From Cryptomeria japonica (lineage: Eukaryota > Streptophyta > Pinopsida > Cupressales > Cupressaceae), in contig NC_081414.1 of the NCBI RefSeq assembly GCF_030272615.1, forward strand, positions 525,389,637 to 525,453,636: a stretch of DNA of 64,000 nt. The letters are read 5' to 3'. Position numbers and translations under genes: made by a program. Shown here piece by piece: positions 1-9,728 of the stretch. Positions within the stretch are counted from its first letter, which is position 1; each line of letters starts with the position of its first letter. The notes beneath the pieces were generated by a model. It saw only the letters and a list, made by a program, of their open reading frames with translations. It made no database searches and was not told the origin of the DNA.

Positions 1-1097
1 CAAACTTTTCTAGCTCCATGTCCTAATTACATCCCCTTAAGTCATTTCAATTGCATCCCCAAGTTAAGATACAAAAATTGAAATAGATCACATAAGAAAT
101 TGCAATTAAAATTTCATAAAACTAAACAAGATCACATAAGAAATACTATCCCCTTAAGCCACATCATGAATTTGACTTGAAATATACCTCATTCTTGAAA
201 CAACTACAAACTCAATTGATTATAAATATATCAAAATTTATAAATATCATGCATGCATAATTTATAAACACAAGTGATTATATAGATTATATATCATATA
301 TGCATTTAAATACTTCCAATTTAATGTCAATTTAAGAGATCTTAAGGGGTATTATGTAGATTGCTTGGGGTTAATTAGTCAATTTAATGTTAGATAGCAA
401 TGTCCTAATTGTACATTGTAGAGTCAAACATTTAAACATGTCACAGTTAAACATGTTAATCTATATAATATAAATTGAACTAGATCACATAAGAAATGTT
501 ATTGCTTTAAGCCATATCATTTAAGAAATATACCCATCACCACATTTAATAAATATCATCCCTCTAAGTCATATCATATATTTGACTTGAAATATACAAG
601 TCGTTCTTGAAACAATTACAAACTCAAGTGACTATAAATATCATACATGCATAATTTACATACATCCTAATTATACATCCCCTTAAGACATTTTATAAAA
701 CATGTTAAGATACTATATAATTGGAATAGATGACATAATAAATTTGGATGAAAATCTCACTAAATTAAACAATATAACATAAGAAATAGCAGATCCCCTT
801 AAGCCATATCCTGAAAAGTTCACATTGTATTTAATGAGTTCAAACACTATTATGAGAACTAAATACTCATACCACATCAAGTGGTTCAACTCGCTCTTTA
901 ATAACATTTAACATTTTCTAGTGATCTTCACTATCTAGTCTCCACTTCTAATGTCCACGTGAATGTGGAACTGGATGAAGAATTAGGTTGACAATATTTA
1001 CTAGCTGGCTATAGTGATATACCTTGTTGTCAATTTGATATTAACTAAACTGAATATCATGTTGAACAATTTTCATTTGTTTGAAGTATGTTCTTTG
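1..1097. repeat. AT-rich region with degenerate dispersed repeats, no gene
   Basis: No coding region is supported here. A loosely conserved block containing CCTTAAG followed by CATATCAT and, further on, TTGACTTGAAATATAC recurs near 150, 490, 550, 670 and 795. The phrase CATAAGAAAT also recurs near 90, 135, 490 and 780. This looks like an old, diverged tandem or segmental repeat. Its left edge lies outside the window. Confidence 0.4.
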
Positions 1098-2169
1098 TGT
1101 AGTGCCCCGCCAGGAACCCTAATCTTTAATTTTAGTAATAAAAGCAATTTTCTTTTCTTTTCTAATTTCCTAACAATGGAAGAAGTTAACATGCAATAAT
1201 TAAAAATCATTTTTATTTCTTTTCTTTTCTCATGCAAATTAATTAATTTTCTAAATAAAGAAATTAAAGCAATACTTTAATTCTAAATAATTCTTTTATT
1301 CGTTTATTTATTTATTTATTCTTTTATTCTTTTATTTATTTAAAATTATAGGAAACAATAAAATGAAATTAATCTAATTTATTTTTCACTAAAATTTAAA
1401 TAAAATATATTTCTAATATCATGCAACTGGCAACTTAATTTAATAATTTATTTTAATTAGTTAAATTTATAATCTCAATGCATAAAATACATAATTCCCA
1501 AGAATACCAACTATGAGATAAATCTATAAATTTAATTAATTACTTAAATCTACTAAAACACACAAACTGAACAAAACCCAAGCAAAGACTCAAAAAAAGT
1601 CAAACGACAATACACGAAGGTTGAACAAATTGACAGGACGACCAACTGACGACACTCACAAGAGTGTAACTAAGTAAAATAGGGTCAACTACTACCTCCT
1701 CCACTTCCATTGGACAATATAAGGCACGCTCAAACCTGTGAAGCCAGGTGGAGATGATACCCCGTACCTACCTAGTACTTGTACCTACAATATCCTGCAT
1801 CACCAAACCACACATACATATATACAATATAGAAAACACGGCATACACACCGATGGGGGAGAATCATGATGTTCCCTGTCTCACCGAAGTGAATGAAGAA
1901 AAATCGTCCCCTTGCATCCAATACACTCACAGACACACAACATATAATTTCACATTGCATAGATAACGTAAAGTGTCGGTACATAGCAATAATCCATAAA
2001 ATGCCATAAATCACAAGTATTGAAATACTGCAAATAAATTATGCATCTCATATCCAGATAAAGCATGAAATGATGTCATATAAGTCAACACATCATGGTA
2101 GTGTATCCACTAGAAGTAAACAATAATAAAATATAAGTCTAATGAGTTCAAATGAGTAGGGGTACTACA
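1098..2169 (-). mobile_element. Ty3/Gypsy LTR (3' LTR of a minus-strand element)
   Basis: Read on the minus strand, this 1.07 kb segment starts TGTAGTACCCC and ends GGGGCACTACA, so it has TG...CA ends with a longer imperfect terminal inverted repeat. It directly follows a polypurine tract and the end of a Gypsy integrase, also on the minus strand, which makes it the 3' LTR. The distal half is very AT-rich. No second LTR of this family is present in the window, so the element has lost its 5' part. The boundaries rest on the terminal inverted repeat; no target duplication can be tested because only one end survives. Confidence 0.7.
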
Positions 2170-2180
2170 TTCTCCCCCCC
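2170..2180 (-). other. Gypsy polypurine tract
   Basis: On the minus strand this reads GGGGGGGAGAA and directly abuts the TG start of the LTR at 2169. This is the expected plus-strand primer site of a Gypsy element. It fixes both the orientation and the LTR edge. Confidence 0.7.
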
Positions 2181-2294
2181 AAAACTAGGCTTACTCCTGG
2201 AAGCCTAAAACAAACAAGAATACAGCTCTCTCATCTTCGCTGCATCCTCCCAAGTCATCGAGGTCTCATCATTTGGGTCCCATAGGACCCTTAC

Positions 2295-2560
2295 CTAGTC
2301 AATGGTATGACCCCTGAGGATCAAATCCCGACACTGAAGAATGTGCATGGGCTCCATGGCAAGTTTCCCGTCCTCGACCTGCAAAGAGTTCCAATCAAGA
2401 ACATGTGTCACATCTGGATGATAATGTCGAATAACTGAAACATGACAGACATCGTGGATGCAGGATATACTCGATGGCAAGGCAAGATGGTAGGCAACAG
2501 GTCCTATCCTCTCAAGGATCTCAAAAGGCCCAACAAATTGAGGCACCAAATTAGAACCCT
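2295..2560 (-). pseudogene. Gypsy pol fragment: integrase C-terminal region
   Basis: The translated minus strand contains PQFVGPFEILERIGPVAY, then a HDVCHVSVIRHYHPDVTHV segment and a region resembling LQVEDGKLAMEPMHIL. This is the conserved integrase C-terminal (GPY/F-type) end of plant Ty3/Gypsy polyproteins. The canonical forms are PRFVGPFEILERIGPVAYRL and HDVFHVSMLRKY. Only about 85 codons remain; catalytic integrase, RT and RNase H are gone. Upstream on the minus strand (above 2560) the frame decays into unrelated sequence. The spacing to the polypurine tract and LTR is normal for a 3' end. Confidence 0.75.
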
Positions 2561-2763
2561 TTCTATAACGGATCTAGGTCCCCCAAATCCAAATGGGCAT
2601 TGGGTTCCTTACCATCTGAACTCTCCCCCTCCAAAGGGCTCCCCGAATCGCCTACTACAAGCTGTCCTATTGCTGATCCAGTTCTCCCGCCCAAAAAAAA
2701 TGAATTTTGGGCCCGACCATTCCCCTTCTCCTCTCTGCTCCTCTCCATGCTTTCCTATTTCCA
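2561..2763. other. Junction sequence between Gypsy and Copia fragments
   Basis: This short stretch holds a C-rich tract and an A8 run and belongs to no element I recognise. It separates the minus-strand Gypsy tail from the plus-strand Copia fragment. The open frame running through it into Copia is fortuitous: its first hundred codons lie antisense to the Gypsy integrase. Confidence 0.4.
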
Positions 2764-3719
2764 TTGATAACATCTTCATTGTTGAAGTCTTTGTTCATGA
2801 TATTATCTTTGGAGGAGATGATGCCTTGAGTATGAATTTTGTCGGTGATATGCAAAAAGAATTTGAGATGTCTATGATAGGTGAGATGAAATTCTTCTTA
2901 GGTTTGCATAATTCACAAATTGGAAAAGGTATTTTTATATCTCAAACTAAATATGTGAAGGAATTGCCGAAGAAGTTTGGATTAGATGACTCCAAACTGG
3001 TTGGATCTCCTATGGTGACTAGCTACAAATTGTCTAAGAATGATGAATCTTTGAAAGCTAATCAGAGTTTGTACAGATCTATGATTGGTGGACTACTATA
3101 TCTTACTCACACTAGGCTGGACATTATGCATGCTATGTGCATGGATACTAGATATCAAGCTGATCCGAAAGAGATTCATGTCACTGTTGTAAAGAGAATA
3201 TTCAAATACTTGAAGGGAACTATGGATTATGGTTTCTGGTATCCGAGGAATGAAGATTTCATGTTATGTGCTTACATCTATGTTGATTGGGATGGTGATG
3301 TTGATGAGTAGAATAGTACCTTTAGTGGTGCTTTCTTTTTAGGTAAGAAATTGGTTTCATGGGCTAGTAAGAAACAGGATTCAGTATCCTTATCTATTGA
3401 TGAAGCTGAGTACATTGTTGATGTTGGTAGTTGCACTCAGGTAGTTTGGATGAATCAAATGTTGAAGGATATCAGATTTATCTATGATGAGCCTAATGGC
3501 ATATACTGTGATAATTCCAGTGCTATTAATATATCAATGAATCTGGTGTAACATTCAAATATCATTACTTGAGAGAAAAATTCAGTGAAGAGGAAGTGAA
3601 GCTAGAATATATGTCTACAAAGGAACAAATTGATGATATTTTCACTAAGCCTTTGCCTGCAGATACATTTGTCTATTTGAGAGACAAGTTAGGGGTATCC
3701 ACCCCTCCTGATGAGAACT
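2764..3719 (+). pseudogene. Ty1/Copia pol fragment: end of RT plus RNase H
   Basis: The fragment begins inside the reverse transcriptase at the active-site strand, here VFVHDIIFGG, where the intact relative at 18.6 kb has VFVDDIIFGG; a catalytic Asp is replaced by His. It continues through GEMKFFLGL, the RNase H region (YVDWDGD, then VSWASKKQDSVSLS and EAEY) and ends with the conserved tail near FTKPLPADTFVYL and a TAG at 3717-3719. A stop at 3309-3311 and a break near 3549 disrupt it. It matches the 15.4-19.5 kb element along its length, so it is a second, 5'-truncated copy of the same family. It keeps an RNase H segment that the longer copy has lost. Confidence 0.85.
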
Positions 3720-4019
3720 AGATGCATTGAGTTGCATCAATCCGGTGGACTTTACAGTCTTATTCCTCGTATCTGGATTGATGAGTTGGTGTTGCTCCTC
3801 TAGCGGAGTAGTGTGTTGGATTGGTTATATGTTTATGGGGGAGAGTGAGTTTGGTTTTCTGTTTTGAGATCTTTGGCATTGCTATCAAAGGGGGATAGAA
3901 GCATGTGAAAAACTGTTTTATCTGCTTTATCTTAGGGGGAGTTTGTTGGAGTTATTTTCTTTCTTTGCATTGATTTTTTTTCACATTTATATGTTTCCAT
4001 AAATGACTAAGGGGGAGAT
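3720..4019 (+). other. Copia 3' non-coding tail with repeated polypurine tracts
   Basis: Between the pol stop and the LTR lie at least four purine blocks: GGGGGAGAG near 3838, AAAGGGGGATAG near 3888, AGGGGGAG near 3933, and the last one, AAGGGGGAGAT, ending at 4019. The last is the likely functional polypurine tract because the LTR starts immediately after it. Repeated polypurine tracts before the 3' LTR are a known trait of Sirevirus-type Copia elements. Confidence 0.65.
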
Positions 4020-4352
4020 TGTTGGACATTGTTGTTGCTAGGATATATTGTTGTCATTTATGTCAATATATTCCTATTTTGGTGATTGCAAATTGGTTTA
4101 TTGGGATTATGGTTTGGTGTATGGATTATTTATAGTATCACTATATTATTTTGTATTGGTTTTTGTGATCTAGGAAGCTTAATTGATCATATCATATGAT
4201 CTGGTTTTGCAGTTTGCTTTTATGATCAGTGCTTTGTAGAGTTTAGTATTTCCTCTGGTATATCCCGGTGTGATCAGATCTTGAGCTGAGTCTTTGGGAG
4301 ACTGTTTGGGATGGTCTTTTGTATCTTCATTCTAGATGGTTCGTGATTTGGT
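4020..4352 (+). mobile_element. Truncated Copia 3' LTR
   Basis: It starts TGTTGGACATTG right after the polypurine tract and matches the first third of the LTRs at 14036 and 19811, including the internal palindrome GATCATATCATATGATC at 4185-4201. Similarity stops at about 4352, inside the phrase equivalent to GATTTGGTG. The remaining 950 bp of LTR are missing and an unrelated decayed minus-strand ORF abuts the break. Confidence 0.8.
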
Positions 4353-5134
4353 GGCAAGGGTGTTTCCACAATTTTTCTTTCTATATACACCAGATCCATG
4401 ATGTTTTCATCATCAACAAAACCCTCAGGAATATGTGACAAGTTAAGATTTTTTATATGTTCCACAATGAGAGGACAGTAGTCCATCTTCCTGATATCAT
4501 GCTTTAACTTGTAATCAATCCAAATGTCTTCAATGCAATGAACATGAACATAACTTTTCTTCAAGTTGTTCCTCATCCCTCTATAGTCAAAGTCCTTTCT
4601 AGGCTTGAAAATTTTCATTGTGACTCTTCTCATTTCATCCTCCATAGCCCTAGCATTAAAAATAGAAGAAATGGAGTATCTACCAATGGAAAGAGAAAAC
4701 TTGAAACCAGCTTTATGTGAACCTGATTGTGCCTCATGCACTACTACCATTTGACGAGCTAATTCTGTCAAGACAATCTTGTTGGATGGATACCTTGGGA
4801 GCATGAAAGGTTGACTATTAAAGCACCGTAACCTAAGGTAGGTGAAAGTAGGGAATTGTAAGAACATGCATCTGTATTGATTAACCAAGCTCCAAGCATC
4901 ATCAAACACTCTTTTGTTGTATAGGTTCTTGTCAAGCATGCATAAATGATATTCGAAGAAAGCATCATTTAATCTATGGAAATGATGCAAACTATTCTTC
5001 ATAATCAATTGGGAATAATACTCATATACTTGAACTTGTCTCCTATCTCCTTCTGAAGACAAACCTGGAAAGTGTCTCATGGAGCTTGTTGCATATACTA
5101 AATAGGAATTCATATAGAACTTGAGAGTTGTAGG
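4353..5134 (-). pseudogene. Unidentified decayed ORF, C-terminal piece
   Basis: This is an open minus-strand frame of about 260 codons. Recognisable stretches include RHFPGLSSEGDR, FPTFTYLRLRCFNSQP, MLPRYPSNKIVLTELARQM and SHIPEGFVDDENI. I do not recognise a family. The frame also stays open to 5134 on its N-terminal side, where it reaches a solo LTR, and it continues at 6402-6896 and 8182-8508. The composition (aromatic and hydrophobic patches, no membrane segments) resembles other plant transposon-associated ORFs rather than a host gene. The frame runs into the Copia LTR fragment at 4352, so the true C-terminus is lost or displaced. Confidence 0.5.
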
Positions 5135-6401
5135 TGTAGACGCCTAAAATTAATGAAATTTATTATTGAATTAATTTAGCATTTTTACATAATTAATTTA
5201 TTTAATTATGTTACCCTTTATTCCTCTCAAAATTAATTAATTAAATTAAATTAATTTTCTCACTATAATCTAATAATTAATTTGTCAATAAATTAATTAT
5301 TTCCTTCATTCTTCTAATGTCCTTTAAATCATTTATTCTTCTAAACTTCTTTTAGTTAATTAATTCTAATTAATTAACTTAAGTCATGTGATTCCTACAA
5401 ATCATTTCTCTTAACCCTCACTTAGCCTAATTAATTATTCTAGAAGCTTGATTATCATTATTTCTCAATTTTAAATTCCTCTACTCATTCCCTCTCCTCT
5501 TGTCAAATCCTCTTAACTTATCCACTTTCATTCTAATCTCTCATTAACCCACCTAATCTCCCCTCTTGATCATTTGCACAATCCTAATCACCATGGTTAA
5601 GAGCAAGTCAACTCTTTGCCATAAATAGATTTCCCCTCTCACCTTCCAAACCTTAAATGCACCCACTTTGGTCATGTCAAAGGATTTCAAATCCTTTGCA
5701 CATCCCCATGCCCTCTCTTCCCAAAGAATTTAAAATTCATTTTCATCTTTATTCTTCCTATGCAATCTTCTATTTGAGAATTTTTAATTCTCTTGTCACT
5801 TCCCAAGGAATTTCAAATTCCTTTTATTCTTCCAATATGCCTAGGGATCTCTTCCCCATGCACCAAGAGGAGTGTGGATACAAGAAATGCCTTTATGGAA
5901 AATCTCTTGGTCTCCACACCATGTCCTCTCAATCCTTCCCATAACTTTCTCTCAATCTCCACCCTCCATTCCAAATCAATCTTGGCCCTCCATTTTGGCC
6001 TCTCCAAATCTATAAATTGGGGTCTCCTCCCCTCATTCCCATATCTCATATCCATGCAATCTTATGCTACTCCATTGTGCTTACAAAATAATCCCTGGCA
6101 TCCACACTATAGCCAAATCCATCCACTCTTAGTTATTTTGCAATCATCCTCCCTCCATCATATAATCCATCCATCTTGTTGTTGTGTAGTGGAGATCATT
6201 CCATATCCCCATCTAGGACCAATCCAATCAAGATAAGGAGGGGTACATCCTTAGCTTCACCAAAGGACCAATCCGAGGGACAAGTGAAGATTGCTGAAGG
6301 TATAATGGTCTTTTTATATTATTTGAATATTATTTGAATGATTTCATGTTAATTTGAATTTAAATAACCATTTTCCCTCATCTCAATTTTCCCTTGGTTC
6401 A
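5135..6401 (+). mobile_element. Solo LTR (1267 bp) with GTAGG target duplication
   Basis: The element starts TGTAGACGCC and ends CTTGGTTCA, giving TG...CA termini. It is flanked by the 5-bp duplication GTAGG at 5130-5134 and 6402-6406. No internal domain, PBS or polypurine tract lies between the ends, so it is a solo LTR, the usual product of LTR-LTR recombination. Orientation is inferred from possible TATA boxes (CCATAAATAG near 5620, CTATAAATT near 6009) and from the start, which resembles the TGTAGCGTCC start of the solo LTR at 6897-8181. The first 350 bp are TTAATTAA-rich. The small open frames inside are C/T-rich sequence, not genes. Confidence 0.85.
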
Positions 6402-6896
6402 GTAGGTACCTTGACAAGTTGATCACATATGTCATCATTGATTTGCTTCCCCCAATAGATCTTCCCCTTATTCAATCTTATGACATGAATGTACTGATAC
6501 ATCCATTCATGGTAGGTATTAGAAGTGGGAAGTTCTTTTTCTCTACTAGGAAGAGTAATTTGATCATTGACTTCCTCAATGAAATCATTATGGTGGAAAG
6601 TCATCGGCCATCGACCAAGTGTGGGTCTTGAAATGTTCAACCAATGCTCATTCATGTTTTTCCTACATTTTTTAGAATTCCTATCATAATAGATTTGAGT
6701 CGACTACATGGTTATGTTAGAATACTTTTCTTTATTTTTAGGCATTTAAAAATGGTGTCAAAGAAATCTTCATCCAACATGACAAGATTCTTACTAGAAG
6801 CATCCTTGGCACTTCTTCTCTCATGATCAAAATGATTTGCCAATGCCAAAAAAAACTCTAGATTTTGTGCAGATATCAGAAATGCAAAAACCAAAT
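6402..6896 (-). pseudogene. Unidentified decayed ORF, middle piece
   Basis: The minus strand carries two coding-like segments: FLALANHFDHERR...FFDTIFKCL near 6885-6735 and HWLNISRPTLGRWPM...INDDICDQLVKV near 6650-6405. It is bounded by two solo LTRs. When one copy of each target duplication is ignored, the frames on both sides meet without interruption. This is therefore the centre of the ORF whose ends lie at 4353-5134 and 8182-8508. A stop and frame change near 6655-6712 show decay independent of the insertions. Function is unknown. Confidence 0.5.
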
Positions 6897-7563
6897 TGTA
6901 AAGTGGAAAAATCAAACCCTAGGTGTTGCCCCCCCCCCCCCACTCCAAGGAGAGAGAAGGGAGGTCACTAGGGTTGACGGTTTTCACTTAGGAGGGACTT
7001 TACAATCAAAAGAGGGGTTGAAACCCACAAGATCCAATCCCACACAATGCAAGACTAGATTCTAAATGAGTTTCAAGGGTTAAGACATCAAGGATACCCT
7101 CTTTTGTAAAGAATGTAGATAGAATGATTGAACTAGGAATGCATGTAAAGTAGGAAAGATTCACTTATAAACAGAGATAGGGATACAGGATGAAGCTGCG
7201 GACCTGAAATTAGCAGTAAAATGTCGAGACGATGTTGTCCTGCAAATTTGAGCGAAAGTTGACGGGACGATGGCGCCCGGAGTGCACACGGTCCTTCGAA
7301 AAATCTGTGAAACGAAGGGGGATCTGTTTGTCTCTACACAAGGATTCCAGATCTTCAATTACAGCCGCGTACCTGCAACATACACACATAAAAGAGAGGA
7401 CGATTGGGGGGTTAGGGATTAGGGGTTTGCCTTTAGGTCAAACCCCGGTTTTGGAATTAACCAAGAAATGAGAATGCTGTAAATGTAAATGTTTGTAATG
7501 TAAACAAGTACTAATACCTTGTTGTAAGAATGTTTGTATTCTTACATGCGAAGGTGTAATGAT

Positions 7564-7604
7564 GTTGTATGTTGTATGTTGTATGTTGTATGTTGTATGT
7601 TGTA
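7564..7604 (+). repeat. Heptamer microsatellite (GTTGTAT)n
   Basis: Five perfect copies of GTTGTAT plus a partial sixth, inside the solo LTR. The unit length equals that of the plant telomere repeat, but the sequence is not TTTAGGG. Confidence 0.95.
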
Positions 7605-7925
7605 GGTGATCTCCTCTTCAATGGTTGAATCCTTGTCTTTGAATGCAACACCTAGCCTTGAATGGAGACTTAGAATACTCAATTGCTTGAAGGAATGCTT
7701 GAATGCTTGAATGTTTGAATGTTTGAATATCACTTCCGCCTCTTGCTCTTGCTTACTTCCTTCCTCTCTTTCTAGGAGAGGAAAAGTAGTTTATATGCTT
7801 GTCAATTAGGGTTAGGAGACTGATTTTTCCGACCTTAGGCCGACCCCGGAACATTATTTTCCAAATTGCAAACTTAAAGACCCGATGCCCAACAAGAGAC
7901 CGAGCCCAAAATAGGGCCAGGGACT

Positions 7926-8018
7926 AGGGCGCTGGGCGCCATGGTCCTGGGGGACCAGGGCGCTGGGCGCCATGGTCCTGAAGGACCAGGGCACTGGGCG
8001 CCATGGTCCCACCTCCCG
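7926..8018. repeat. 31-bp GC-rich minisatellite, three copies
   Basis: Three tandem units start at 7926, 7957 and 7988, each carrying GGGCGCCATGGTCC. The third diverges in its last bases. The block is markedly GC-rich within an AT-rich LTR and contains overlapping palindromes (GGCGCC, CCATGG). Confidence 0.95.
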
Positions 8019-8181
8019 GGATAGCAGGGTGCAAGGAAGGTTCAAGCCAAGGTGCAGAAATATGCAGTTTTTGATGTCACAAGAAGGTTTCGGGGTCTCC
8101 ATTCAGGTTCAACATTGCGCCGCCATCGTGAAGACCCAAATGCAGTCGAAATTGCAAGTGTCGCAATTTTAGGACGCTACA

Positions 8182-8508
8182 CAAATGAATACTACTATTG
8201 ATAGTAGGTTCCATTTTGTAGTATTGTGGTGGTTCTCTAACTCTTTTGAGAAATTCCTCCAGGTCCACATGACCTATTTCGGTGTCCCTTATATTGTCAA
8301 TATGGGAGGTCACTAAAGAAGGCGGGAAAATTGGATGTGGATCCTGGCTTTTGAATTTCATTGTCTTCTTGTATGGAGTAGCTTCATCATTAATATGTGA
8401 ATGGAATTGGAGCATTGAGAAAACATCAACACTTGTAAGGAACAATTCACCAGCCATCTTGATAATTTGCACAGAAAGGGACCATGCATGTGCCAAATTT
8501 AGTATCAT
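8182..8508 (-). pseudogene. Unidentified decayed ORF, N-terminal piece
   Basis: The frame is open from 8508; the likely Met is at 8457 (MAGELFLTSVDVFSML). It reads through DTEIGHVDLEEFLKRVREPP and QYYKMEPTINSSIHL to the CAAAT duplication at 8182-8186, where the solo LTR interrupts it. The same frame resumes at 6896. I do not recognise the protein. Length over the three pieces is about 480-520 codons. It has no catalytic signature that I can see. Confidence 0.5.
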
Positions 8509-8547
8509 TAGGGTTTACAAAACCACCATTATAACATGGTAGAACAA

Positions 8548-9182
8548 GTGTAAATTTGGTCTACTAACCCTATGTACATGTGTGTGTCCTATGTAATTCG
8601 GGTCACTAGACCCGATCTACACTTAAAATGGTTGTGTAGTGCAAGGTGTAATTCGGACCTACGAACCCGATTTGTACTTTGGTGTGAAAAATATGAGGAT
8701 CTGGTGTAGATCGGGCTTGTAGGCCCAAAGTACACCATATTAAAAGTGCATTGGGAGACCAAGTGTAGGTTGGGTCTACAAACCGATCTACACCTCAAAG
8801 AGTGAAACCATGGTGTAGGTCAGGTTTGTAAACCTAACCAACACCAAACAGTGGTAGTGCAAAGGAAAGGTCACTGGTGTTGTTCAGGTTTGTAGACCAG
8901 AACAACACTTATGGCATGGTGCGGTTCGAGTCTGTGAACCCGAACAATGCCAAAAGGTATGCAATATTGAAAGAAGGAAAACATGGTGTTGTTTGCATTT
9001 ACAAACCCGAACAACACCAAGCATTACAGTGTGTTTTGAGTCTACAAACCCAAATATCACCAATGGTGGTGCTATTAAAAACTATAAAATGCATAAACCC
9101 TAGTATGATTTCAGGTTGACAAACCCGAATCACACCACAAATTGACTGCGATGTGGTTCAGGTTTGCCAACTCGAAACACAT
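8548..9182. repeat. Palindromic repeat array, block A (about 12 units)
   Basis: Imperfect palindromes of 31-34 bp start near 8548, 8591, 8646, 8703, 8762, 8812, 8876, 8918, 8985, 9029, 9103 and 9151. A typical unit has an outer arm such as GGTGTTGTTC, an inner GGGTTTG/CAAACCC core and a closing arm such as GAACAACACC. Start-to-start distance varies from about 42 to 74 bp and the intervening 10-40 bp are not similar to each other. Outer arms differ between units but stay complementary within a unit: GTGTA pairs with TACAC in some, GTGTT with AACAC in others. No protein is encoded. Confidence 0.85.
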
Positions 9183-9541
9183 AGACTGCAAAAAGGGTTG
9201 AGATTTGTGGGTAAAATAGGGCCCAACAAAGGACATAATTGTTTCATGAGATAAAATCCCAACATCAAGCATCAAAATGACAGTAAAAGGTCATGAATAT
9301 GAAGATAAAACAAGAGATAAGGAACACGAAGTGAAAAGATACGAAGACTTACCCAGAGTACGGTTTGGAATCGATAACAAAAAATGAAGGAAAACACAAA
9401 ACCTTGGTCGCCATGTCTCGAATCAATCCGAAAAACAAACCACAAATGAGGGAAGATTACCTAAATCGAAGTAAAAAAGGAATGAAAGACTCCTAAACAA
9501 AATTGAAGGAGATAATAAATACCAAATTGTGGGTAATAAAT
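9183..9541. other. Non-repetitive gap inside the palindrome array
   Basis: An A-rich stretch without palindromes, genes or recognisable element ends. It separates the two palindrome blocks, so either an insertion split the array or units here have decayed. Confidence 0.4.
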
Positions 9542-9728
9542 AGGTGCATTTCGGGTTTGCAAACATGAGGTACAGTATGAGCATACATAGGTGAGTGAAG
9601 TGCATTTCGGGTTTACAAACCCAAAATGCATCTATGTGCAAAGGAATAGTGCAATTCGGGTTTACAAACCTAATTTGCACTGGGAATGACAAAAAGTGTA
9701 ATTCAGGTTTGTAAATCTGAATTGCACC
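9542..9728. repeat. Palindromic repeat array, block B (4 units)
   Basis: Four further units start near 9542, 9599, 9648 and 9695, spaced about 47-57 bp. They share the same GGGTTT.../...AAACCC core, but with GTGCA/TGCAC-type outer arms (for example AGTGCATTTCGGG with an ATGCAT close). The last unit pairs AATTCAGGTTT with AAATCTGAATT. Confidence 0.85.

Larger units (their letters stand above)
6897..8181 (-). mobile_element. Solo LTR (1285 bp) with CAAAT target duplication
   Basis: On the plus strand the element starts TGTAAAGTGG and ends GACGCTACA; the 5-bp direct repeat CAAAT flanks it at 6892-6896 and 8182-8186. Read on the minus strand it starts TGTAGCGTCCTAAAATT, like the solo LTR at 5135, which suggests related Gypsy families in opposite orientations. 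Inside are a C-run near 6929-6942, a heptamer microsatellite and a GC-rich 31-bp minisatellite. No coding domain, PBS or polypurine tract is present. Confidence 0.85.

Noticed and set aside
2442-3311. Open frame of 289 codons as one gene
   Set aside because: Its first ~108 codons are antisense to a Gypsy integrase tail and junction sequence; only the part from about 2764 is Copia RT.
5657-6236. Two plus-strand frames (95 and 147 codons)
   Set aside because: They are wholly inside a solo LTR defined by TG...CA ends and a GTAGG duplication; C/T-rich and without domain.
7564-7604. Interstitial telomere repeat
   Set aside because: A 7-bp unit, but GTTGTAT instead of TTTAGGG; a simple microsatellite.
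8548-9728. CRISPR-like array (palindromic repeats with unique spacers)
   Set aside because: The repeats are diverged and vary in length and spacing, there are no cas genes, and the context is eukaryotic repeat DNA. Kept as a palindromic repeat array of unknown nature.
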